Positions 10,353 through 18,860 of a stretch of DNA of 64,000 bases are shown here, piece after piece. Under the pieces are notes generated by a model. That model made no database searches. It was not told the origin of the DNA and was given only the letters and a program-made list of their open reading frames with translations. Origin of the DNA: Streptomyces mutabilis. GTDB taxonomy: Bacteria; Actinomycetota; Actinomycetes; Streptomycetales; Streptomycetaceae. Location: assembly GCF_014649815.1 (NCBI RefSeq), contig NZ_BMTT01000004.1, positions 372,001 to 436,000 of the forward strand, given 5' to 3'. A program made the position numbers and the translations under genes. The first letter of the stretch is position 1. Every line of letters starts with the position of its first letter.

Positions 10353-11000
10353 TCAGGCCGCGTAGGTCTCGCGTTCCAGCCGGGCCGCCAGGGTGAGGTA
10401 GCGCGCGCGTCGGGTCACCGGGACCATGCCGCGGATCAGGAGGTGCCACATGCCGGCCAGGCGGCGGGGCTGGCGTGCGTGCGGTTCGAGGGTGCCGCTC
10501 ACGAGGCGGGTGCCGACGATTGAGCTGACGAGGGTGTGGGCGACGGAGTCGACGTCGATGTCGGGATGGACGTCGGACTGCCGGACGGCGTCCAGGAGGC
10601 GGGAGGAGGCGATCTCCCGCCACTCGGTGAAGGGGTGCGGCAGCGGCGGACGTACCGGCACTCCCCCGGTGGCGAGCCGCAGCCCCGCCCGCAGGACCGG
10701 ACCCTCCTCGCACAGCCGGGCCATGCCGAACGTGAGGCGCATCAGCGCCTCCAGGGAGGTGTAGCCCCGGTCGTCCAGCTCCGTCGCCAGCCGACGCGAG
10801 GTTCTGGACTGCAGCTCCATGATCGCGTGGGCGAGGTCCTCCTTCGCCGCGAAGTGGAAGTACAGGGCGCCCTTGGTGACTCCGGCATGGGCCACGATCT
10901 CGCTCAGGCTGGTCGACTCGTAACCATGACGGTCGAACAGGTCGGCGGCGGCCCCGAGAATCGTCGCGCGGGTCTGCTCGGCGCGTAGCTGCCTCGCCAT
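10353..11000 (-). CDS. cprB: TetR-family gamma-butyrolactone receptor homologue CprB
   Basis: 215 residues. The N-terminal helix-turn-helix (ILGAAADLFDRHGYESTSL, then HAGVTKGALYFHF) and the ligand domain with LRLATGGVPVRPPLPHPF match S. coelicolor CprB (SCO6071) almost residue for residue from memory. CprB belongs to the ArpA/ScbR family of gamma-butyrolactone-type receptors and is reported to influence antibiotic production and sporulation and to repress its own gene. The ATG at 11000 gives the family start MARQLRAEQTRATI and is preceded by AGGAGA; the frame is open 21 codons further upstream. A perfect inverted repeat sits ~30 bp upstream of the start. Confidence 0.93.
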   Translation of the reverse strand: MARQLRAEQTRATILGAAADLFDRHGYESTSLSEIVAHAGVTKGALYFHFAAKEDLAHAIMELQSRTSRRLATELDDRGYTSLEALMRLTFGMARLCEEGPVLRAGLRLATGGVPVRPPLPHPFTEWREIASSRLLDAVRQSDVHPDIDVDSVAHTLVSSIVGTRLVSGTLEPHARQPRRLAGMWHLLIRGMVPVTRRARYLTLAARLERETYAA

Positions 11001-11028
11001 CGGCTGAACTCTCCTGGGCTGGAACTCA

Positions 11029-11046
11029 ACAGGCCGTGCCGCCTGT
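11029..11046. promoter_or_regulatory. cprB: Candidate autoregulatory operator of cprB
   Basis: ACAGGC-CGTGCC-GCCTGT: perfect 6-bp inverted arms with a 6-bp spacer, ~29-46 bp upstream of the cprB ATG. The size fits a TetR-family dimer site. Family knowledge (autorepression by CprB) makes self-binding likely; the match to a published CprB consensus was not checked. Confidence 0.5.
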
Positions 11047-11110
11047 CTTGACCCCCTGTACAAGATAACTCACCGTCAGATCCGTCACCCGAAGACCCCA
11101 CGGTTCCGGG

Positions 11111-11143
11111 GCCCGGCCCGCGCCGTCACGGCACGGGCCGGGC
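11111..11143 (-). terminator. Strong hairpin downstream of secreted protein gene
   Basis: GCCCGGCCCGCGCCGT pairs with ACGGCACGGGCCGGGC, with one mismatch; the usable stem is ~13 bp with a short loop. It lies 8 bp beyond the stop codon (11152) of the minus-strand secreted protein gene and upstream of the cprB promoter, so it insulates cprB. Confidence 0.65.
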
Positions 11144-11151
11144 GGATCGGT

Positions 11152-12408
<1,257 letters not shown>

Positions 12409-13104
12409 ATGGCCTCGTCCTCGGATCTCACCCCGTCCGCCGGCAACACCCCCGACCCCGTGAGCGGCCAGGAAAGCGGTACCGTTCCGGAAGCCGTCGC
12501 CACCACCGGACGCGGCCGGGTCAGGCTGCGCCGGGCCGCGGTGCTGGCGGTACCCGCCGCCGCGGTCACCGCGGGCCTGGCGATCCTCACCGCCCAGGGC
12601 GCGCTGGGCGTGCAGTTCGCGATCTCCGGCATGCCGTTCACCGTCACCGCGACAGAACTCGACGGCAACGGCTTCGCCCAGTTCGGCGGCCTCGACAACA
12701 TGGCCGAGGGCAGCCCCAACGCGGGAGACACCGGCGGACAGGTGCTGGTCGTCACCTCCGTGATCAAGGAGGCCGAGCTCACCAAGCTGTGCCAGAGCGT
12801 CGACCTGGGCGGCACCAACCTGCTCATCACCGCGGGCGGCGGGACCACCCGGGTCTCGGCGAAGGACCTGACCACCGACTCCACGGAACTGTCGGGCGAC
12901 GCCGCCTTCGACAACATCGAGATCGGCAACGACGCCAGCACGCTGGACAAGGCCGGCCCCAAGGGCCGCGGACCGATCGGGGTCTTCAGTCAGCAGGCCG
13001 ACACCGTGCACATCAAGAACCTGCGGCAGACCAACTACGCCACCACCGCCGGGGTGTTCAAGCTGCCCGGCCTGAAGATGCGCTTCAGCGGGTCGGGCTG
13101 CTGA
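12409..13104 (+). CDS. DUF6230 family exported/membrane-anchored protein
   Basis: 231 residues. After ~45 polar residues there is a single hydrophobic helix (AAVLAVPAAAVTAGLAILTAQ), then an extracellular beta-rich domain (residues ~70-231) with FAISGMPFTVTATELDG and a C-terminal FSGSGC. This matches the DUF6230 family, common and multi-copy in Streptomyces and sometimes mis-annotated as cholesterol esterase; no lipase motif (G-x-S-x-G) is present. The ATG at 12409 follows GGGAGC. It is translationally coupled to the DUF6114 gene (ATGA overlap), as in other genomes, implying the two work together at the membrane. Confidence 0.8.
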   Translation: MASSSDLTPSAGNTPDPVSGQESGTVPEAVATTGRGRVRLRRAAVLAVPAAAVTAGLAILTAQGALGVQFAISGMPFTVTATELDGNGFAQFGGLDNMAEGSPNAGDTGGQVLVVTSVIKEAELTKLCQSVDLGGTNLLITAGGGTTRVSAKDLTTDSTELSGDAAFDNIEIGNDASTLDKAGPKGRGPIGVFSQQADTVHIKNLRQTNYATTAGVFKLPGLKMRFSGSGC

Positions 13105-13562
13105 TGCCCGGCGACCGGCGCAGGGGCTTGCGGGCCGCCTTCCGCGACTGGCGGTCCGGCCGGCCGTTCTGGGGCGGGCTGCTGCTCGCCCTGGCCGGGG
13201 CCGAGGTACTGCTCACGATGAAGGCGTCACTGAAGGTCGTGCTGCACGTCGGCATGCAGGGCGTGGCCGGCTACCTGCTGCCGGTCGTCATGCTGCTCTG
13301 CGGGCTGCTCGTCCTGGTCAACCCCTCCCAGCGGCTCTTCTACTCGCTCATCGGCGTCCTGGCCTCCCTGGGGACCTGGGTCACGTCCAATCTGGGCGGG
13401 TTCGTCGTCGGGCTGCTCCTGGGCTGTACCGGCAGCTGCCTGGTCTTCGGCTGGCTGCCCGACCAGGAGTCCCGCCGTGATCGCCGGCGCCGCAGGAAGG
13501 CGGCCCGGGTCGCGCGAACGGCTCCACCACCACTGGAACGCGGGGCCGGCGAAGCCGCCTGA
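13104..13562 (+). CDS. DUF6114 family membrane protein
   Basis: 152 residues with about four transmembrane helices: residues ~22-38 (FWGGLLLALAGAEVLL), ~50-70 (GVAGYLLPVVMLLCGLLVLV), ~75-95 and ~98-118 (FVVGLLLGCTGSCLVFGW), and then a basic cytosolic tail (RRDRRRRRKAAR). It is the usual DUF6114 partner of DUF6230 proteins; its ATG overlaps the partner's stop codon. Function is unknown. The 3' end carries a 15-bp tandem duplication that repeats the last codons and the stop. Confidence 0.8.
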   Translation: MPGDRRRGLRAAFRDWRSGRPFWGGLLLALAGAEVLLTMKASLKVVLHVGMQGVAGYLLPVVMLLCGLLVLVNPSQRLFYSLIGVLASLGTWVTSNLGGFVVGLLLGCTGSCLVFGWLPDQESRRDRRRRRKAARVARTAPPPLERGAGEAA

Positions 13563-13577
13563 ACCGAAGCCGCCTGA
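13550..13577 (+). repeat. In-frame 15-bp tandem duplication carrying a stop codon
   Basis: CGAAGCCGCCTGA occurs at 13550-13562 and again at 13565-13577, with a period of 15 bp. The first copy contains the stop codon of the DUF6114 gene; the second repeats the same codons and stop in the same frame. A small replication-slippage scar. Confidence 0.8.
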
Positions 13578-13915
13578 CACCGGAACCACCGGACACCCGG
13601 GCCCCGCGCCCCAGTGCACCAGGCCCCCGCGCCCCCAACCCCCGGCGTCCGCGCATCGGCACGCACCCGGAGATGGACCCCGGGCCACGGGCGCCGGACC
13701 GTAGGCGACACGTACCCACAGACCTCCCCCGCCCCGTTCATCACGATGCGGCACCGACAACTCACACCTCGTCGCTGGTCACTTGACTACCGGCGGTCAC
13801 TCACGGTTTGCTCCGGCCAGGCGAGATTCCCCCGGCTGGCGCACCGACCCGCGGCTCCGGTTCCCCCTCGCTCCGTTCCTCCTGCTCGGCCGTACAGCGA
13901 GGTGCCGCACCCCCC
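13563..13915. other. Intergenic region of 353 bp before the lipoprotein gene
   Basis: No gene is supported here. It begins with the repeated stop motif. A TTGACT hexamer at 13783-13788 could be a -35 element, but no good -10 follows at 16-19 bp. I see no strong terminator. Confidence 0.4.
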
Positions 13916-14920
13916 ATGAGTACGACTCCCCCGACCACCCGCTTCCCCGGACGCGTGCGCACCGCGGCCCTCGTCGCCGTCGGCTGCCTGCTGGTGGCCG
14001 GCTGCTCCGCACTCGGCGGGGACGAGGACGGCTCTCCCGCGGGCGGGCCCGGCGGCCACCGGATGAAGGTCGCCATGGTCACTCACGGGGGCGAAGGGGA
14101 CGCCTTCTGGGACCGGGTGCGCAAGGGTGCCGAGGCCGCGGCCGACAAGGACGGCATCGACCTGACGTACGCCGGGGACGCCGACGCCGCCGACCAGGCC
14201 GAGCTGGTGCGGGACGCGGTCCGTGACGAGGTGGACGGCATCGCCGTCACCCTCGCCAAGCCGCAGGCGATGAAGGGGCCGGTAGCCGAGGCCAGGAAGG
14301 CCGGCATCCCCGTGGTCGGCCTCAACTCCGGCATGGACGCCTGGCGCTCCACGGGACTTCTCGGATACTTCGGGCAGGACGAGAGCGTGGCGGGCCGTGC
14401 CGTCGGTGACAAGCTGAACGGCCTGAAGGCGCGGCACGCCCTGTGCGTCATCCACGAGCGGGGGAACGTCGCCCTGGAGGCCCGCTGCGCCGGCGTGAAG
14501 AAGACCTTCGAGGGCGAGACCGAGATGCTGTACGTCGAGGGCACCGACATGGACGCGGTGGGTGCCGCCGTCACCGCGCGGCTTCGGCAGGAATCGAGCA
14601 TCGACGAAGTCGTCATGAACGGGGCCGCGTTCGCCCTGGCCGCCGTGGAATCGGTCGACGAGGCGGGCAGCAAGGCGCACGTGGCCACCTTCGACCTCGA
14701 CGAGGACCTGGTCGCCGCGGTCGAACGCGGGGACGTGCAGTTCGCGGTGGACCAGCAGCCGTACCTGCAGGGCTACCTCGCGGTGGACGCGCTGTGGCTG
14801 CACCGCACCAACGGCAACGTCAGCGGCGGTGGAGTGGCACCCGTGCTGACCGGCCCCGCGTTCGTGACCCGGGCCAACGCCGGCGCGGTCGCCGAGTTCG
14901 CCGCGGGCGGCACCCGATGA
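13916..14920 (+). CDS. Periplasmic-binding-protein-like lipoprotein (sugar/autoinducer type)
   Basis: 334 residues. Lipoprotein signal: a hydrophobic stretch ending in the lipobox LVAGC, lipidated Cys near residue 25. The remainder is the two-lobe RbsB/LuxP-type binding fold (Peripla_BP_4): VAMVTHGGEGDAFWDRV, KGAEAAADKDGIDL, DGIAVTLAKP, GIPVVGLNSGMD, FGQDESVAGRA and AVDQQPYLQGYLAV are all landmarks. No ABC ATPase or permease gene is adjacent; instead a conservon starts 66 bp downstream on the same strand. I infer a ligand-sensing rather than transport role. The ATG at 13916 is chosen because the signal peptide begins there; its ribosome binding site is weak. Confidence 0.85.
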   Translation: MSTTPPTTRFPGRVRTAALVAVGCLLVAGCSALGGDEDGSPAGGPGGHRMKVAMVTHGGEGDAFWDRVRKGAEAAADKDGIDLTYAGDADAADQAELVRDAVRDEVDGIAVTLAKPQAMKGPVAEARKAGIPVVGLNSGMDAWRSTGLLGYFGQDESVAGRAVGDKLNGLKARHALCVIHERGNVALEARCAGVKKTFEGETEMLYVEGTDMDAVGAAVTARLRQESSIDEVVMNGAAFALAAVESVDEAGSKAHVATFDLDEDLVAAVERGDVQFAVDQQPYLQGYLAVDALWLHRTNGNVSGGGVAPVLTGPAFVTRANAGAVAEFAAGGTR

Positions 14921-14985
14921 CCGGATTCCGCGGGCGCGTGCCCCGCACACCCGCCACCCTCCCCCACTGATCGCCTAGGACGACG

Positions 14986-17469
14986 ATGTCTGCACGGAAA
15001 GGTGCCCGGCGCCGCCTCGGCTCCATACGTCTCTCCTTGATCCTCCTCGCCCTGGTCCCCGGCGTCACCCTCGCCGCGGTGTGGGGCGTGACCACGATCC
15101 AGGTGTTCTCGGAGGGTCTGCGGCTGCGGGCGCAGACGGAGCTGAGCCGCTCCACCGGGGCCATGGGCACCGAGGCGGCCCTGGCGCTGCAACGGGAGCG
15201 CAGTCTGTCCGCGGCCTGGCTGGCCGAACCGGACGGCTCGAGGGCCGCTCTGGACGCGCAACGGAAGCGGACGGACGCGGCGGTCGCCCAGCTCGTCGGC
15301 CAGTCCGACGCGATCGAGAGCGCGCCCGACCGGATCTCGGACCGCCTGTACTCGGTCCTCGGCTCGGTGGGCAGCCTCGAGTACTACCGCAACCAGGTGG
15401 ACGACCCCAGCGACATCACCCCCGAGCAGGCGCTCGACCAGTACACCTCGATCATCGACGAGCAGATCCACGCCTTCCAGGAACTCTCGCAGGTCGACGA
15501 CGGCGACCTCACCTCGCGGGCCGGGCCGCTGGTCGCACTGGAGCATGCGGCCGAACTCACGTCCCAGGAGGACGCCCGGCTCACCCTGTCCTGGCCGTCC
15601 GGCCGGATGGACGAGAAGGAGTGGGCGCAGTTCGCCCAGCTCGTCCACACCCGGCGCTGGCTCGTGCGGGACCAGATCGTCCCCTCCCTGAGCGGCAGCG
15701 CCAAGACGCAGACCGAGCGGATCCTCGCGAGCCCCGAGTGGCAGACCCTGGAATCCGTCGAGGACGAGGTGCTGGCGGCCCGCGCGGCGGGCGAGGAGGC
15801 GCGGATCGACCTCCCGGACGCGCGGCAGCGGTGGACCGGTGCGCTGGCCAAGGTCTCCGACCAGTACGCCACGCTGATCCGGCAGCAGACCGACGGGCTG
15901 CTCGACCGCAGTGCCGAGAACGCCCGCGGTCTGCTGATCAAGGCCGCGTCCCTCAGCGTGGGCGGCCTGATCGCGCTGGTGCTGTGCGTCGGCATGTCCT
16001 GGCGCATCACCCGTTCGTTGTCCCGGCGGCTGCGCGGGCTGCGGCTGGCGACCCTGAGCCTGGCCGAGGAACGGCTGCCGGACGTGGTGGCCAGGCTGGA
16101 GCGGGGCGAGAAGGTCGACGTGGAGTCGGCGACCCCGCCGCTGGACTACGGGCGGGACGAACTCGGGCAAGTGGCGCAGGCGTTCAACACCGCGCAGCGC
16201 ACCGCCGTGTACACCGCCGTCGAACTCGCCGACACCCGGCGCGGCTTCCAGAAGGTGATCCTAGGTATCGCCCGGCAGAGCCAGAACCTCGTCAACATGC
16301 AACTGGGCAAGCTGGACGCGCTGGAACGCGAGCACACCGACCCTGAGATCCTCAAGGGCCTGTACGAACTGGACTCCACGGCCAGCCAGTTGCGCCGCTA
16401 CGAGGAGAACCTCGTGATCATCGCAGGCGAGCAGCCCCGGCGCACCTGGCGCGAGCCCGTCGCGCTGGTCGACATCCTGCGCAGTGCCGTCGGCGAGGTC
16501 GCCGAGTACCAGCGGGTGGAGCTGCACACCGAGGAGGAGGTGGCGCTCGCGCCGCCCGCGGTCGCCGACGTGATCCACCTGCTGGCCGAGCTGATCGACA
16601 ACGCGACGGCGTACTCCCCCGCTCCCCACCCGGTCGGGGTGCGCGCCACGCTGGTCGCCAAGGGGCTGGCCGTCGAGATCGAGGACCGCGGGCTGGGGCT
16701 GTCGGAGGAGGACTACGCGTCCTTCAACGCCCAGTTGGCGGTGGCCCCGCAGTTCGACGTGGTGGCTCTCGCCGACGACCTGCGGCTCGGCATGTTCGTC
16801 GTCGCCCGGCTCGCGCACCGGCACGACATCACCGTGACGCTGCGTTCCTCCCCGTACGGCGGGACCACGGCGATCGTGCTGATCCCGCACGACATCGTGG
16901 TGCGCGAGCCGGTCGACGGCGCCGGCGGGGCGGACGGGCCGGCGGTCCGCCGCGGCGCCGGTGCCCTGGCGTCACCGGTGTCCACGGGAAGCCCCGAGGC
17001 CGACGGAACCACCGATGCCACCGATGCCCGCGGACATGGCGCGGCTCCAGCAGCCCCGGCGGAACTGCCCGTGCAGCCCGTACGGCCGACGCGGAGCCGA
17101 CCCACGAGCCGCCCGGGGCCGCTCTCCCCGGCCGCGTCGCCCGCCGAGCGCGGCGGTCTGGCGCCGCTCCCCCGCCGGGTACCGCAGACCAGCCTGGCCG
17201 CCGAGCTGCGCGACGAGACCCCCGTCACCGGCCAGGACGGTCCGGACGCCGCAGGCGAGGGGTACGCCGACTTCACCGCCGAGCGCGCCGCCTCCTCCCT
17301 CGCCGGCTTCCAGCGCGGCACGCTGCGGGCCCAGGCCGACGACACCGACACCGAAGCCGACACGGAAGCCGACGACTCGAACGCCGAAGCCGGCGGGCAG
17401 CTCCTCGCCTCCGCCACCCCCTCGACCCCGACCGCCGACCGCCGACCGCCGACGAAGGACTCGCCATGA
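14986..17469 (+). CDS. cvnA: Conservon sensor histidine-kinase-like protein (CvnA type) with NIT domain
   Basis: 827 residues. TM1 at ~15-38, an extracellular nitrate/nitrite-sensing-like (NIT) helical domain (~55-300), TM2 at ~320-343, a HAMP-like segment, a dimerisation-like region (~419-482), then a GHKL ATPase domain with LLAELIDNATAYSP (N box, ~531), EDRGLGLS (G1) and GMFVVARLAHRH (G2). A long Pro/Ala/Thr/Glu tail (650-827) follows. In CvnA relatives the helical region normally reads L-D-H-L-A-T-R; here it reads ELDSTASQLRR, so that His is missing. The protein probably scaffolds the CvnB-D complex at the membrane. The stop overlaps the roadblock gene start (ATGA). Confidence 0.88.
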   Translation: MSARKGARRRLGSIRLSLILLALVPGVTLAAVWGVTTIQVFSEGLRLRAQTELSRSTGAMGTEAALALQRERSLSAAWLAEPDGSRAALDAQRKRTDAAVAQLVGQSDAIESAPDRISDRLYSVLGSVGSLEYYRNQVDDPSDITPEQALDQYTSIIDEQIHAFQELSQVDDGDLTSRAGPLVALEHAAELTSQEDARLTLSWPSGRMDEKEWAQFAQLVHTRRWLVRDQIVPSLSGSAKTQTERILASPEWQTLESVEDEVLAARAAGEEARIDLPDARQRWTGALAKVSDQYATLIRQQTDGLLDRSAENARGLLIKAASLSVGGLIALVLCVGMSWRITRSLSRRLRGLRLATLSLAEERLPDVVARLERGEKVDVESATPPLDYGRDELGQVAQAFNTAQRTAVYTAVELADTRRGFQKVILGIARQSQNLVNMQLGKLDALEREHTDPEILKGLYELDSTASQLRRYEENLVIIAGEQPRRTWREPVALVDILRSAVGEVAEYQRVELHTEEEVALAPPAVADVIHLLAELIDNATAYSPAPHPVGVRATLVAKGLAVEIEDRGLGLSEEDYASFNAQLAVAPQFDVVALADDLRLGMFVVARLAHRHDITVTLRSSPYGGTTAIVLIPHDIVVREPVDGAGGADGPAVRRGAGALASPVSTGSPEADGTTDATDARGHGAAPAAPAELPVQPVRPTRSRPTSRPGPLSPAASPAERGGLAPLPRRVPQTSLAAELRDETPVTGQDGPDAAGEGYADFTAERAASSLAGFQRGTLRAQADDTDTEADTEADDSNAEAGGQLLASATPSTPTADRRPPTKDSP

Positions 17470-17885
17470 CCCGACCCTCGCCCGCCACTCACACCGAGCT
17501 GGACCAGCTCCTCACCGGACTCGTGGAGCGGGTCGCCGACGTGAACCAGGCGGTGGTGCTCTCCGAGGACGGACTGGTCGTCAGCAAGTCCACCGGTTTC
17601 CTGCGCGACGACGCCGAGCGGCTGGCGGCGACCGCGTCGGGTCTGATGAGCCTCAGCAAGGGCGTCAGCATGGACTTCCGGGGCGGCCCGGTGCGGCAGG
17701 CGCTCATCGAGATGGCCAACGGTTACCTGATACTCACCTCGGCCGGCCCCGGTGCCCACCTGGTCGTGCTCACCGGTGCGAACGCCGACGTCGGTGTGGT
17801 GGCCTACCAGATGAACATGCTGGTGAAGAAGATCGGCGAGCACCTGAGCGCGGCACCGCGGGCCACCGCCCTCCCAGGCGAGTGA
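17466..17885 (+). CDS. cvnB: Roadblock/LC7 domain protein (CvnB type)
   Basis: 139 residues, essentially one roadblock/LC7 domain: LDQLLTGLVERVADVNQAVV, then LSEDGLVVSKS and the helix-strand pattern up to VGVVAYQMNMLVKKIGEHL. In conservons this protein associates with the sensor kinase and acts with the GTPase, comparable to MglB-type GTPase regulators. It overlaps cvnA by 4 bp and is followed immediately by the DUF742 gene, so translation is coupled. Cytosolic. Confidence 0.92.
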   Translation: MTRPSPATHTELDQLLTGLVERVADVNQAVVLSEDGLVVSKSTGFLRDDAERLAATASGLMSLSKGVSMDFRGGPVRQALIEMANGYLILTSAGPGAHLVVLTGANADVGVVAYQMNMLVKKIGEHLSAAPRATALPGE

Positions 17886-17886
17886 C

Positions 17887-18246
17887 GTGACCGGAGGCGA
17901 CACCGGGGGGCGGCTGGTGCGGCCGTTCACCCTGACCGGCGGCCGGACCCGGCCCAGCCGCGCCGACTTCACCCTCATCACGACGGTGACCGCCCTCGAT
18001 CCGCAGCCGGCCCGTGCCGTGCGACCACAGCCCGAACACCTGCGGATCCTGCGCCTGTGCGCGGAACCGGTCGCCGTGGCGGAGGTCGCGGCCCGCCTCG
18101 ACCTGCCGGTGAGTGTGGTCGTCATCCTGCTCTCGGACCTGCTGGAGGCCGGCCGGATCACCGCCCGGCCGCCGCACCCGGTCGACCGCGCCACCCCCGA
18201 CCTGGACCTGCTGCAGAAAGTGAGGGACGGCCTTGGCCGGCTCTGA
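17887..18246 (+). CDS. cvnC: DUF742 protein (CvnC type)
   Basis: 119 residues. Matches DUF742: LVRPFTLTGGRTRPS at the N-terminus, LRILRLCAEPVAVAEVAARL in the middle, and a winged-helix-like LPVSVVVILLSDLLEAG. DUF742 proteins are invariant members of conservons and bind the kinase/GTPase complex. The GTG start at 17887 lies 1 bp after the roadblock stop codon, and its own 3' end overlaps the GTPase gene by 14 bp. Cytosolic. Confidence 0.92.
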   Translation: MTGGDTGGRLVRPFTLTGGRTRPSRADFTLITTVTALDPQPARAVRPQPEHLRILRLCAEPVAVAEVAARLDLPVSVVVILLSDLLEAGRITARPPHPVDRATPDLDLLQKVRDGLGRL

Positions 18247-18844
18247 CCGCGCCGCTCCGGCGCCCACGGCACCCGCCTCCCCGGCCGCGCCCGAGGCGGT
18301 GAAGATCCTGATCGCCGGCGGTTTCGGCGTCGGGAAGACCACCATGGTCGGCTCGGTGAGCGAGATCGCCCCGCTGCGCACCGAGGAACCGCTGACCGCG
18401 GCGGGGCTGGACGTCGACGACCTCGCCGGGATCGAGGAGAAGCGGGACACCACGGTCGCCCTGGACTTCGGGCGGATCAGCATCGGCCGGGAGCTGGTGC
18501 TGTACCTGTTCGGTACGCCCGGTCAGCAGCGCTTCTGGTTCATGTGGAACGACCTGGCGATCGGGGCACTGGGCGCGGTGGTGCTGGTGGACGTCCGCAG
18601 GCCCGAGTCGAGCTTCGCGGCCATCGACTTCTTCGAGCGCCGCGGCATTCCGTTCGTCGTCGGCGTCAACGGCTTCCACGGGCGGCACCCGTATCCGGCC
18701 GAGGAGATCCGGGAGGCGCTGGCGCTGCCGGAGCACGTCAAGGTGCTGCTGTGCGACGCGCGGGAGCGGGCCTCCAGCCGGGACGTCCTCATCGCCCTGA
18801 TCGACCAGTTGATCGACGCCGCGGCCTCGGCCGCGGCGTCGTGA
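18233..18844 (+). CDS. cvnD: Conservon small GTPase (CvnD type)
   Basis: 203 residues. Ras-like ATP/GTP-binding protein: P-loop GGFGVGKTT (~30-38), switch region KRDTTVALDFGR, a G3 variant FGTPGQQRF, and VVLVDVRRPESS. The canonical G4 NKxD is replaced by GVNGFHG, as in other CvnD proteins (MglA-like group). It is expected to cycle GTP/GDP under control of the roadblock partner. The TTG start at 18233 follows AGGGACGG and lies inside the end of the DUF742 gene; codons upstream of it give no alternative. A hairpin spans the stop codon. Confidence 0.92.
   Translation: MAGSDRAAPAPTAPASPAAPEAVKILIAGGFGVGKTTMVGSVSEIAPLRTEEPLTAAGLDVDDLAGIEEKRDTTVALDFGRISIGRELVLYLFGTPGQQRFWFMWNDLAIGALGAVVLVDVRRPESSFAAIDFFERRGIPFVVGVNGFHGRHPYPAEEIREALALPEHVKVLLCDARERASSRDVLIALIDQLIDAAASAAAS
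18814..18841. terminator. Perfect hairpin at the end of the conservon
   Basis: CGACGCCGCGGCC and GGCCGCGGCGTCG are exact inverted arms with 2 bp between them, encoding the Ala-rich end of the GTPase and reaching its stop codon. The next gene is convergent and its stop is only 16 bp away. A bidirectional terminator embedded in coding sequence is the likely reading. Confidence 0.5.
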
Positions 18845-18860
18845 GGGAGCGTGCTGCGGG

